NCBI GenBank assembly: GCA_032158295.1
Contig: CM063246.1
Span: forward strand, 1,893,371-1,957,370
Direction: 5' to 3'
DNA from: Pycnopodia helianthoides
Taxonomy: Eukaryota; Echinodermata; Asteroidea; Forcipulatida; Asteriidae
DNA: 64,000 nucleotides
The notes under the pieces were generated by a model. It saw only the letters and a program-made list of their open reading frames with translations. It had not been told where the DNA came from and did no database searches. Both the position numbers and the translations under genes were made by a program. This document shows, in pieces, positions 1-11,033 of the stretch. The number at the start of each line of letters is the position of its first letter. Within the stretch, counting starts at the first letter, position 1.

Positions 1-1589
1 TCCCGTCGAACATTTCACTTTAGTTTGTAACGAATCCACTCAACTGTAGATTCGTTACGAATCTACACTTAAGTGTAGATTCGTAAAAATAATCTACACT
101 TTGAACAATAGAGTGACGTCACAGAAATAGTTTAACACATATTAAATGCCACCATCCCCTAAATCTCTCGTGGGGCAATTGAATGGAATATTGTACTTTA
201 CCGCTGCGCTGAGCTCATACTTTTCCCATTCAACATTGACCCCCTACACGGGCTCGCAAACACGATTCAAGATGGCGGTATCCATGAAACGGCTTCTGGG
301 GAACAGTGTAGTTTTTCCCCACAGCGACCCAAATTCTACCAAAAATGCCAGGTTACCAAAAACCCTGTAATTTGAAAGTAGGTTCTTGGTCTTTGCAGAG
401 ATGAAAACAGCACAGGCACATATCAAACTACTCAGCACTACTTAAGCCTTATTCTTCCACCCATTGTGAATGTATGTACATTGCCCCGGTTTTTATTCCA
501 CATACTCTCTGTGTGTTCGGTCGGTTTTCTTGAGGGGTCATGTTGAGGAGAACACTGGCTGCTGCCGATGAATAGGAACAGAACTGTGAAACTCACCCCA
601 ACCAAACAATACTGAATCTAGGCATTATGCCCCAATGGAGTATGTAGCCTAATTACGAAGACTACATCGGGTTGAAGGTGGGTTAGGTCAGGGTACTAAA
701 TAATGTTCCCTGAAGAAAAATATAATCCCCGTTTGTATACTCTTACTGACTCCTCCGCAGTGGTCGTACCAGGAGGGTGATGGGGATGTGGGGTGATGGA
801 TGGAGGGGGGGGGCTGTGCTTCAAGGGTGGCAAGGTGGGTTTTGATTAATTGACTCCGAGGCCTTTCCACAAACTGTGTTTAATTTTCAATTTAATTTCA
901 GGGCCTTCAACAAAGCACAGTACAAAACCATGGGATTTAATATTGCTTCAAAGAGTTGATTTGGCTGACTGACTTTTGTGCAAACCTCGGAATTGTTCAG
1001 AGTTTTTTTTTCTTTCAGGAAGCAATCGAGTCAATCGCCTGACACCCCTTTACTTGTTTTCAAGTTTGAGATCGCGGTTTTGTTTCTCACACAAAACCCA
1101 CGCCAAATGTCGGAGGTTAATCAACAGGAGGGCGCTATTTCAGGCAAAACTGTATTGCTTATCAGGAAGACTAAATAAAGCACAGGCCCTTTTCGAATTC
1201 ACGGCTTCGGCTCCAAAACCGGCTCAGGCTAGCTAGGCTCCCTCAATTATTTTAACGTACGCATGCTTTGCGGTCAGGGCTTCAGACAAGAAAACTGGGT
1301 CTGAAGCCCAATCAGGAGCCGAAGCCGTGGATTCGAAAACGGCCATAGTCACAGACTTGAAACCAAGTCTAGGCATCCATTCTTAAGACTAAAAACGTAC
1401 CCATGGTTTGCTGATCTGATCTTCCTTTTAAATTCCATTGATATACGAAAAAAACTAAAACTTGTAAACTTGCGGATACAGTCATGTATAAAACTCCATA
1501 GGGGTGCCAGGCAACTGACTCTACCCCTTGCCCTAGAGGATTTGTTCAAGGACGAGTCTGATCTTGGCACCATGGAGAATGCCGGTGTG
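1..1589. other. Intergenic, no gene recognised
   Basis: I see no conserved coding frame. The only open frames are short and lack recognisable domains. A short TTCGTTACGAATCTACACTT-type repeated word lies in the first 100 bases. A related pair of phrases, 'ttcgaattcacggcttcggctcc' near 1193 and its approximate reverse complement near 1317, forms a loose inverted repeat about 130 bp apart. Confidence 0.4.
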
Positions 1590-1735
1590 GCAGGAGATTC
1601 TGTCCCCCGGAGATTCTGTCCCCCCCCCCCCCCATACGGCGAACTGTGTACAAGCTTCTTCTGATAGCGCCCTCTCTTGAATCATCCTCCTTCAGCCCAC
1701 GTTAATTTCCCATGGGGGACAGAATCTTTGGCTCC
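1590..1735. repeat. Short inverted-repeat element, AGATTCTGTCCCCC family
   Basis: The left end has AGATTCTGTCCCCC and the right end has its reverse complement GGGGGACAGAATCT. The interior (CATACGGCGAACTGTG, GATAGCGCCCTCT, GAATCATCCTCCT) matches the reverse complement of 24,557-24,660, so this is a dispersed family. A third, decayed copy starts near 4,510. Confidence 0.6.
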
Positions 1736-1737
1736 TC

Positions 1738-2110
1738 TATTTTGATGATGATATCTTTGTATTTGGCCTAACAGCACTTCAAGATTTTCTCCCCAACCTA
1801 AGCAACCAGCATCCTCGCATCAAATTCACCACACACTGAGCAAGAAGAGAACCACACCATCTCCTTCCTGGATGCTCAAGTCTCACGAAGAGCAGATGGT
1901 TACCTTCCCACACTCCCTTCACCGCAAGCCTATAAAGCACACACTGACCGGTGGCGATTTTTTTTCCCTGCAGCACACGTCGGCTATGTAGTCAACAGTT
2001 AAGGGATAGGCTGTTCTTCCCAACCCCTTAACTGTTGACTCCATAGCCGACCGTGTGCTGCAGAACATAAATTTGCTGACCGGTGCCTCAATAACTCTTC
2101 TATCCATTAT
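1738..2110 (+). pseudogene. Penelope-like reverse transcriptase fragment
   Basis: Translation from about 1741 gives a DDDIFVFG-type segment, then LQDFLPNLSNQHPRIKFT, then after a stop and frame change a segment resembling SFLDAQVSRRADGYL. This order (RT active-site Asp pair, NxxHPxIKFT, FLDVxVxRxxDG) is that of Penelope-like elements. The frame is broken and the fragment is interrupted by a hairpin MITE at 1954-2076. It is a decayed relic with no function expected. Confidence 0.6.
1954..2076. mobile_element. Hairpin MITE with 9-bp target duplication (copy 1)
   Basis: Long near-perfect palindrome: CTGCAGCACAC GTCGGCTATG then its complement around a short spacer. It is flanked by TGACCGGTG at 1945-1953 and 2077-2085. 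The start (GCGATTTTTT) and end (AAATTTGC) are loosely inverted. A 9-bp duplication suggests a Mutator-like mover, by inference. It interrupts the Penelope-like fragment. Confidence 0.75.
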
Positions 2111-3960
2111 CCATGCTTCTAGTCGTCAACTTTGACAGCTAATCATGAGAATTCTCGGGATAGACTTACCCCATAACCGTAGATGCTATGACAGCGATTT
2201 ATTGAAATGATAGTACAACGTTGTGCTGCCCTCTGTAGACTAAAAATTGAAATTCTTGTCCTGTGTTAAACGTAATGACGAGCATTAAGGGACAACTTGG
2301 AGTTATTTTCGATGGTTTCAGCCGTTGGGCCTGGGCACCAGCGCAATTGTTTACGCCACCGCTAAACAATTGCACATGTCAATGTGTTGAGAGTTTTTTT
2401 ATACAATCATGGGTGTATCCGCTTGTGCAGCATTTGACTTCCCCAAGTCCTCCCTTCGCTTTTATCGGTTTCATTACCTTTGTCACAGTACTCCGGCAGC
2501 CAAAAGGCACCTGAACCTTGCAGCGGTGGATTAAACACCCTGTGAAGTTTGGGCTTTTCGCGATAGGCGAAATATTCCTCCAACTTTATGGCCCAGAAAA
2601 GTCATGAAATCAGGCTAACTTTTACATACAATTGGTGGCGCTGTTTGCTTACATGTAACATGTAAGATGCACAAAGAGAGTTGCCCAATTCTTTGAATCG
2701 ACCGACATGCAACTGATGAGGAAGCGAACATGACTTCCGAAAGCTAGCTATTGCTACCTAATGGGCCAGAAAATTATCATATCTCGAACCCCCCCCCTCC
2801 CTCTTCACTACCTACCACACGAAAAAAAAAGGTCACAACATTTTTGTTGAACTATTTACCCACCACTTGCCCTTTAAAATTACACAAGTGGAAATATTCC
2901 AGTATGGTTCCATAAAAATAATTGGATTTGTATAGTCACAAATACCACTTTCAAATTACAGGGCCTATACCGCCCTCTAGAAAGGCATTGCAGAATACAA
3001 CATTATTTTCGTTTGTGAACTCTTAAAATCTGGTGCAACGCTTCATAACAGATACTGCGTCACTGGATGGGATAGCAACAACATTTTATGCCACTATCAG
3101 ATAGGTTCAACATTATAGGATTTGCCGAGAATGAAGTGACTTTTCTTTTTCTTGGGGCAGGACTCCCCTCCCCCACATCCTGGGTCTTCCAAACTGCAAC
3201 TATATTTTTACCCCCAAAAAACAATGTAGAAGAGGGTACGTACATATATTTATATTTCAGGGTTTCTTTAAAATGTGTAAACTGACTTTAATTTGTTAAA
3301 GCACATACACGTACGCAGGTTGGATTTGTACAATACTATATCTTGGCCACGCCCCTTGATGGATCCTACCCCACCCATCATCCATCATCCTTAAATACAT
3401 TAATGTATAATTTTTTTTAAAAGATTTATTAGAAAAAACTCTTTCCTAAATCAATGTTCTTGTTTTTTTTATATCATGTATGTTAGGATACAATTACCAC
3501 CTCCTTCCCACTAGCCACGCCCCTTCTTTCGTCTGTTTTTATTTGATTTTGTTTTAAATACATACTACTTCTTGGCAAGCTAATTGTATGCATTTAATGC
3601 CATTTGGGGGGTTACAAGCTTGTATTGGTTGTGTCTACCCAATATGCATTGATATCGATCAAAACATTAAATAATCGATATTACAAAATGCCCGACCCTG
3701 AGATTTGAGTGGCCTGTGATTGGTCCGAGGTGATGTTATTTGTCAGCTTGCACTTTCGATCGTCTGTATGCAGTGTGTGCATAATGTTTGATAATCGTGT
3801 ATAATGTTGTTTTAATTCACCATGTACATGTCGAGTGAAGTAACTGCGAATCTCCTCGTGAAATGAATGCAATGTCAAAGGTACATCTGGCAACATCCGG
3901 TCAAGCTGGTACCTGGCGTTAATCATGAGCCTCGAAGTGTGACGTCAGATGTTCAGGCCA
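2111..3960. other. Intergenic, no gene recognised
   Basis: No coding frame with a recognisable domain. The stretch holds short homopolymers (for example the C run near 2,791) and AT-rich sequence. The phrase around 3,921-3,955 (CCTCGAAGTGTGACGTCAG and flanks) recurs at about 36,802-36,830, so it belongs to a dispersed repeat. Confidence 0.4.
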
Positions 3961-3965
3961 CACAC

Positions 3966-4168
3966 TCACACACACACACATCCTTACGGATCCGGTTTGT
4001 GGGGTACTGCTATTGTTGTTCTATTATTCCCTTTTCTGAAGAATTCCCTTGTGGGGCCCAATTGTTCCTATTGAAATGACCTTGTGGGGTCCATTGTTCC
4101 ATTGTTGTCAGGACCCCACATATGCCCTTCTGTGTGTACACACACACACACACACACACCACACACAC

Positions 4169-4202
<34 letters not shown>

Positions 4203-4380
4203 AAGTGTGTAATGACCTGCAATCGTGGACCCTCCTTTGTTCAACTCTTTGTCCTGACAAACGTGGACCTCATTGTTTTCCTTTGTGATAGCAAACGTGG
4301 ACCTATTGTCCCTTTTGTTGTAAGTCCACGGTTTGAATGTCACTACAAACTCACACACACACACACACACACACACACCC
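3966..4380. repeat. CA-microsatellite and associated repeat unit
   Basis: Several (CA)n runs surround a unit containing CCTTACGGATCCGG, CCTTGTGGGGCCCAATTG and GTCAGGACCCCACATATG. The same unit occurs twice in tandem in the opposite orientation at about 34,560-34,905, inside an intron of sulfotransferase copy A. Confidence 0.75.
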
Positions 4381-4666
4381 CATTGACACCGTAGCAGTAT
4401 AGCATTAGCAGTCCCTGGATGACTTTCACTTCCCAAATAAATTTGCAGTGATCCATGATTTTTACACGTGAACAATTATGTCGGGCTTAATTCCAGTGCG
4501 GTGTGGCAGCAGATTCTGACTCCCCCCCCCCCCAAACGGCGAACTGTGTACAAATTTATTTCCCTATGACAGCGGCATTCAGAATGTGTTTCAAATGATA
4601 ATCTCTCAAAGAGTTTAAGTTAGAACAAATGATACTGCGGACGTTGTTGTAGAGTACATCCCGAGC

Positions 4667-4787
4667 GCGATTTTTTTTTCTGCAGCACACGTCGGCTATG
4701 GAGTCAACAGTTAAGGGATAGCCTGTTCTTCCCTATCCCCTAACTGTTGAATTCATAGCCGACGTGTGCTGCAGAACATAAATTTGC
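4667..4787. mobile_element. Hairpin MITE with 9-bp target duplication (copy 2)
   Basis: Second copy of the 1954-2076 element, with the same CTGCAGCACACGTCGGC arms. It is flanked by ATCCCGAGC (4658-4666) and ATCCCGGGC (4788-4796), a 9-bp target duplication with one mismatch. Confidence 0.75.
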
Positions 4788-4796
4788 ATCCCGGGC

Positions 4797-5487
4797 GGTG
4801 CTATCTATACTTTCCATCACTGGGCGGCAAATTCCATGAACAAGTGGGCGGCAAACCCAAATCCTACCGACAACCCTTTGTTTTGTCACATAATGATCGT
4901 TTATATCTGTTTAAAAAAATGAAATTAAAAGTTTAATCTTGTGGCATAAATGTGATGTGTAATTTGGAAAGGGTAGGGTTACAGGCCTTTTTAATCCCTG
5001 CACATAGCCGACTTACAGGAAAATGTGGAAAGTGCATCTCTGGTTTCATGCACATTCATTAAAAACATCGTGGGTAAAAAAAGAGGACAATCCGGCACTT
5101 CTCAAATTCAAGTGTGGGGTATGGGCCTACTATCTTTACACTATTGTCCGGCAGTCCCCCTTGAAAAGTGGGGAAACACTTGAATGCCGGAACGAAGTGA
5201 AATATATTTTATCCCGGACAAATTGGCACGTTGGTTTCAAATGCTTATGTTATTGTTGCACACAGTTACAAGTGAGATATATAATTTCGGCACAGGAAAC
5301 AAACATTCATCCTGCCGGCGGCAAACCTCCCCCCCCCCAAAAAAAACCACTACGACACACACACTTGCGACTTTTCTCCTTCCCCTCCCCCTTTCTCCCT
5401 TCTCTCTGTCCCTTCTCTCTTTCCTTCCCCCTTCTTATGGTCCTTATTTTTTTTTCGGGAACCGTCTTGGCGGGGGGGGGGGGGGGC
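4797..5487. other. Intergenic, no gene recognised
   Basis: A 177-aa open frame (5023-5556) crosses a pyrimidine-rich tract, a poly-G run at about 5,471-5,486 and the left end of a MITE, and has no domain I recognise. I treat it as non-coding. Confidence 0.4.
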
Positions 5488-5880
5488 TTAAAGGAACATT
5501 ACAGAATTGGTAAGAAAAAACTTGTAAAATATACTTTTGATCGCAGATTTACATAAAACTTACACGGTCTAATGATGATGATAGTAGAAAACATCCCTTG
5601 AAATATTTCTGTCTGAAATGCCATATTTGATGAGAAATGAATAAGCTAATTTTCCGCTTGGAGTTTATCGCTCAGTGAGCGTTTTATTCATTTGTTGAAT
5701 CTATATGATCTCATGCAAATGTGTAATCGGTTTTTCACTATTTTCTCGTGACCCAGATGGCCGATCGATCTCAAACTTCAACAGGTTTGTCAGGTTATGT
5801 ATATGGTGGATTACACAAAGTGCTTACACTGCCAACGACTGTTTTGTTATAGCAAAACCAATTCTGTAATGTTCCTTTAA
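5488..5880 (+). mobile_element. TTAA-MITE, family R3
   Basis: Starts TTAAAGGAACATTACAGAAT and ends with the complement ATTCTGTAATGTTCCTTTAA. Near the centre is the palindrome CGCTCAGTGAGCG. Other copies are at 11,653, 17,545 (reverse), 21,299, 37,197 (reverse, truncated) and 55,601. No transposase is encoded. Confidence 0.85.
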
Positions 5881-7373
5881 TAATGAAAAACCATTCAACC
5901 CTACAAAGCCTTTCATATCAGTTCCCCCCGAAACAAAATTCAAAAGTTCAAATATTTTCCATCGCCCAGATGAGTGCGCGCTTTGTGTGAAGTTGTGCTG
6001 GCAGGATGCATTCTTATTCAAATCACCGTACCGCGACCTTCGTAGAAAAACGCATTCAGATAAAGAATACATACAACATAATTGTATATACCGCCATTCC
6101 ATCGAGATCACAGCGGTTTGTGATGATACAACTTGGAGAAAGAGCAATACAAATCAATATGAAATATGAAATATACGAAGATACTGATGACAGTCAGGGT
6201 GCAATAGAGCGTGTATGCACAGGTATAGGCTCACTCGAATCCAGATTCCATTCAAGCAAAACATCATGAAATTTCACAATTTCAGAAAGTCCAATTCCCA
6301 TAAAAACATGATCTGTAGTATGACAGTTGTTAGACTTTGAGGACTGATTGATCCTAGAAACTGGTGGAATGATGAGATATTGGGAGAGCATCACCACACA
6401 GGCAGCAGCTGATTAGCGCCTTTATAAAGAAAAAAAGATAATCTTTAGTCGTAAAATAACTTATTGTTATTTGCAGTTTCTGCCTTGTTCTCAGTGTGAA
6501 TTTCATTGATGTAAGGGATTTAGGTTTGATCGTCAATAAATAAATAAATCAATCGCCTTGCTGACTGATGAGACATAGAAGAGCTCTGCAAAAAAAATCG
6601 AGCAGGTTTCAAGATTTACTTTGTTTGTGACTTATAGCATTACGATGCATGCTACAGGGCACGGACATTTTCAGAATCTGTAGCTTAATGACATAATATA
6701 AGTCAACGTTGAAAACATTGTTTGCTTTTTTCCAGACCGGGAAAAAGGCCGGTTTTTGTAACATCAAACAAAAAACGTGATCCTTCCTTGAATGGTAATG
6801 TAATGTTTGACCATTATTGTGACCAATGGTTAAAGCACATGCACACCATTGGTACTTTTCAAAGACTAATGTCCGCACTTTATGTGACCCAACATATACA
6901 TGAAATAACAAATCTGTGAAATGTTAACATGTAAAAAGACTTCTTTCGTCTCATGTCTGAGCCGAGTTGGACTAGAATTACGTAAAAATGTAATTAACCT
7001 ATCTTGAGACCACCATATCTCAGAAAGCATAACTCCGATCGCCACGCTTTTTCGGTTATAGATACTGTAGTTGTTTTTGTTGGGTTATAATATTGAACAA
7101 ATTCACCATGACATCATTTATTGCGCGTTTTGTATGTGTTTACAGAAAACCAAGACTTTAAAAAGTGCACATTATAATTGAACATAATAGAATTATAATT
7201 TTATTGTCCGCATCAAAAAATTTGGTTTCCATTGGCACATACGATTAGAACATTCATTAAGTTAAAAATAATAATTTAGCAAAGTTACACAGATTAAAAA
7301 GACATGAACAAACAAATAAAACTAAAATAGGACCAACTTTACAAAGTTGTAGAATGAAAGGAAAACACGGCAG
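5881..7373. other. Intergenic with a dispersed repeat at about 6,950-7,160
   Basis: No gene recognised. The segment around 6,990-7,160 (TTGAGACCACCATATCTCA, then CACCATGACATCATTTATTG and GCGTTTTGTATGTGT) is related to 51,560-51,720, marking an undescribed dispersed repeat. Confidence 0.45.
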
Positions 7374-7770
7374 TTAAAGGCACAGTACACGTTTGGTAAT
7401 GACTCTGAAAATTAATGGCAAAAAAAACTTACTTGGTAAGAAGTACAGCAGCCTTGGGTAGTATAATGAATTTCGAGAAACTTTTAACTTCGAAGGAATA
7501 TACGGTTATGGAAAATATATCACTTTTTATTCCCCGAAATTTGAATCTGAGAAGCGTTTCTGTCAGAAACGATTTTCAGACTGTGTGTTCTTACGGGGAA
7601 TATTCTTCCTGCGAGGAAATTTTCGCTCCGGTTTTTCGGTGATATCTCAAAAACGCGACCACCTTTTGAAGTGAAATTTCAACAGGTTAGTTTTATTGTA
7701 TGTACCTACATTTATATAGGATTAACATAATCAATAGGCTTCAATTACCAAACGTGTACTGTGCCTTTAA
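7374..7770 (+). mobile_element. TTAA-MITE, family R1
   Basis: Begins TTAAAGGCACAGTACACGTT and ends with the complement AACGTGTACTGTGCCTTTAA. The centre holds the 17-bp palindrome CGTTTCTGTCAGAAACG (7555-7571). Related copies lie at 19,103-19,839 and, truncated, at 56,940-57,115. Confidence 0.85.
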
Positions 7771-7817
7771 CAAACCTACACACGTATAAGCACCCCTATT
7801 TGCGTACAGCTGATGCG

Positions 7818-8420
7818 TTAAATAACTAATGGAGTTGGGGACAAAGGATTTCCTGTATCGAGTAAGGTTTGTATGAGGAACACAAAGTCTAAGACCGGAT
7901 CTTTTAAAAACAAAGTGATTAAAAATGGGATGTGTAGGATCGGATGTACTTTAGATATTGCACGTTCGGAAAATATGTTGTGAAAAGTAGGCAAAGTGAG
8001 GCCTATAGAGCGCTGGGCCATTTTACGGACGCGCTCAAACCGTTCCCTAATTTTCTGTGAAAGTGAACCGTAACACACTGACTATGTTAAAAGTAACAGT
8101 AGATTGATAAAATAAATGTAAAATCGTTCTGTCAACATTGAACTGCTTCAGCTTTCGAAGGAAAAACATCCGTTGCATGACCTTGCCCAAAACGACTTGA
8201 GTGTTTTATTCCAGTTAAGTTTATCATCGATTACAGTACCAAGGTATTTGTACTCATTCACTCGTTCTATTTCATCGTCATTGATATACACTGGTTCATG
8301 GACCTCAGTGCTACGGAAATCTATAACCATCTCCTTGGTGTTCTTAACATTAAGAGTCAAGAAATGACGATCACACCAATCCACAAATTTTACTACTTCA
8401 GATATATAACAGAGTGGGCC
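7818..8420 (-). pseudogene. LINE reverse transcriptase fragment (CR1/L2-like)
   Basis: Reverse-strand translation shows WCDRHFLTLNVKNTKEMVID followed by FRS, then INDDEIERVNEYKYLGT, the fingers/thumb boundary typical of CR1/L2/Rex1-type LINEs (compare 14,454-15,440). A second frame (8078-7818) continues with a SQKIRERFERVRKMAQRSI-type segment, the C-terminal tail. The frames are broken and the 5' end is missing. Confidence 0.75.
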
Positions 8421-9486
8421 ATCCTAGGTTTAGACAACATGTATAAAGAGATATCGGAGGCTTGTCCACCCTTTATTTTACATGGGAAGATTTGATACAC
8501 GCTAGGCGCTAGTAATTCAGCTTTGTTGATGTGCTGGATGTCTTAGGACAAATGACTATGTCCATATGTAGGTTCACCATTTGGTTTGCACTGCCCTTGG
8601 TAAATCAAACACGAGGAACAAATGGGAACATGGTTTGGGGCTACTTACCATACATATATATATAATGTGTGTGGAGGTTGTTCCACACACATACAAAATT
8701 ATATTTTATTATTATGGCTTAGTGTATAAATTATTGAAAACGTTTGTGTGAAAACAGGGTGCGGTAAATTACGTCGATGTAAATTTAGAGGCTACTCAAT
8801 CTGCCGATTGTGGTGTCTTTTTAAGCCCTTCGCAATGATCCCCTCTTGTAGATAACAGCACAAAACCACTTATTGGTTAATACTTAAGTATTTATTTTTT
8901 TTGACAAATAGTTTTGTTTTGTGTAAAGTTTATCCTCATATCAACGCAAAAAACAGGAAAAGGATTCACTTGTCTCAGACACTTCGTTCAGCTGTGTGAA
9001 TACTTGACCCCATTTTGTTTACAAATCCCTGGAGTAAAAAAAAAACACATAAAAAAAACCCCCAGTCATCCTCTCGAGATAAAGTGATTTAAAAAACAAA
9101 TATGGATTTTATAAATTGATAGTTTCTCTTTGTCTTTATAATGTTGTCGCATAGCTAGTACTGCGACTACTGCGTTGATTTTGCCAAGCAAAGTTACATC
9201 GAGGACATACTCAGTTTGTAAAACCTCCCGAATCCCTTTTGTTTAAAACCCTAAAGTAGGGGCTGGTAAGACTACTAAGTCATGGCATATGTTATTTATT
9301 TCACCAATTTCCCCAAAGTGCAATGCCCTTGGAGAGTCACAGTTCTTGATATCCCAGACTGGACTGTCCCACGAGGGGGGGGGGTCAGGTCCCAGAATAG
9401 TTTTCTTTTTAAGGCAATGAAAACGTTTTTATTTATATAATTCATGCACAAAATTGTATAGACATAATGCATGTGCAAACCTACCC
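8421..9486. other. Intergenic, no gene recognised
   Basis: AT-rich sequence without recognisable coding content. A small inverted repeat TGTGTGTGGA / TCCACACACA lies near 8,667-8,693. An AATAAA on the minus strand near 9,428-9,433 could be a poly(A) signal for the sialyltransferase gene, but this is unsupported. Confidence 0.35.
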
Positions 9487-9749
9487 TATGGTGGCCATGA
9501 AGGGACATCGAATATATATATCACGTAAATTTTTACATGAATATTTGTGATTTGGGGCGAAAATCGCAAACATTCACTTAAATATTAACTTTACGTAAAT
9601 ATTTTCGATTTGGGCACAAGTCGTGAGTATTCACGTAAATATTTGAGATTTAGAGCACAAATCGTGAATATTTACGTAATACTCGCGACACGGACATCGC
9701 AAATACTTACGTAAATATATATAATCGATGTCCCTTCAGGGCCACCATA
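9487..9749. mobile_element. MITE with exact 6-bp duplication CTACCC
   Basis: Left end TATGGTGGCCATGAAGGGAC and right end its complement with one difference, then CATCGA in both. It is flanked by CTACCC at 9481-9486 and 9750-9755. The interior is built of repeated ACGTAAATATTT-type words alternating with CGATTTGGGC-type words. No coding capacity. Confidence 0.8.
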
Positions 9750-10088
9750 CTACCCAGATCTAACCCTCCGATAAAGTAGAGCCATCTGTCCTTAGTAACA
9801 TGTCTAGCTGACAGCCTGTGGTAGGTTCTGAGGTTTCCAACACCTCTCACAGCTCAAACGTTTTGGCAGGCTGAAGAGCCAGTAACTAGTGAAACCTTCC
9901 TGCATTGTTGTAGCTCCTGGGATTAATTACTCCCTCATTTTAAAAGTCAAACGCTTCACATACACGAGTCATGGCCCAAGACGACGTCAGTGATCAGTAG
10001 CGGATAGTGTACTGCGCTCGTTGTAACTCGTTATAGCGCGCCCTCTTACGGCAGGATTTAACCAACTTGACTGGCTCTCACCAGTTGG

Positions 10089-10347
10089 TTAAGACGACTT
10101 GGGCGGTTGGGCGAAGAGTTTGGCAAACGGTGAATCCAGTTTCTGTCCTGATTTGTCCTTGTTTATCGTCCAGCTTGGGTAGTGAAACTCGATGCTATAT
10201 CGAGAAGCCCAGCGTTCAAAAATGGCCTTCTCTGTAATAAAACGATGCGACCCGCCCTTGTTCCTCTCCGCGACGTTGTAAGTTGAGCACTCTTTTATAT
10301 TTGGGGGTCCATAATAGTGATACGGGAAATCCTTCTTTGGCTTGCTC
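10089..10347 (-). CDS. ST6GALNAC: Sialyltransferase exon 4 (motifs III and VS, stop)
   Basis: 259 nt after the acceptor CTTGGACAG. Contains PYHYYG, ECSTYNVAERNKGGSHRFIT and EKAIFERWA, matching the C-terminal end of ST6GalNAc enzymes, and ends with TAA at 10091-10089. Confidence 0.9.
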
Positions 10348-10981
10348 CTGTCCAAGATAAAAATGAAGACAAAACGGACAGACGATGCAGAATTAGTAGC
10401 AGTTGGTCAAAACCATAATATCAGCGTTCTATTCATTTTTTTTTCTAAAGACACTGGACACCTTTGGTAATTTTGTCAAAGACCAGTCTTCTCATTGTGT
10501 ATCTCAACATATGCACAAAATAACAAACCTGTGAAAATTTGAATTCAAGTGGTCGTCGAAGTTGCGAGATAATAATGGAAGAAAAAACACCTTTGTCACA
10601 CGAAGTTGTGTGCTTTCAGATGCTTGATTTCGAGACCTCACGCGTGAGGTCTCAAAATCAAACTGAGAAATTACTTCTTTCTCAAAAACTACGTTACTTC
10701 AGAGGGAGCCGTTTCTCACAGTGTTTTATACTACCAACTGCTCTCCGTTGCTCGTTACCAAGTAAGTTTTTATGCTAACAATTATTTTGAGTAATTACCA
10801 ACAGTGTCCAGTGCCTTTAAACACAAAGTACAGGATTGATGAAACACTTTTAATCTTAGAGTGGATTTTACTGAGTTCAAATCTTCCAGACCAATAATTT
10901 CCAGCGAGATAAATCCTTCCGAATGATTTTCAAGGTGTAAAAAAAGCTTGAAACTTAAAGGGATATTTTATTACGTTCGAC

Positions 10982-11033
<52 letters not shown>

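Noticed and set aside
5023..5556. 177-aa open frame
   Set aside because: Crosses a pyrimidine tract, a poly-G run and a MITE end, has no known domain and low-complexity composition.
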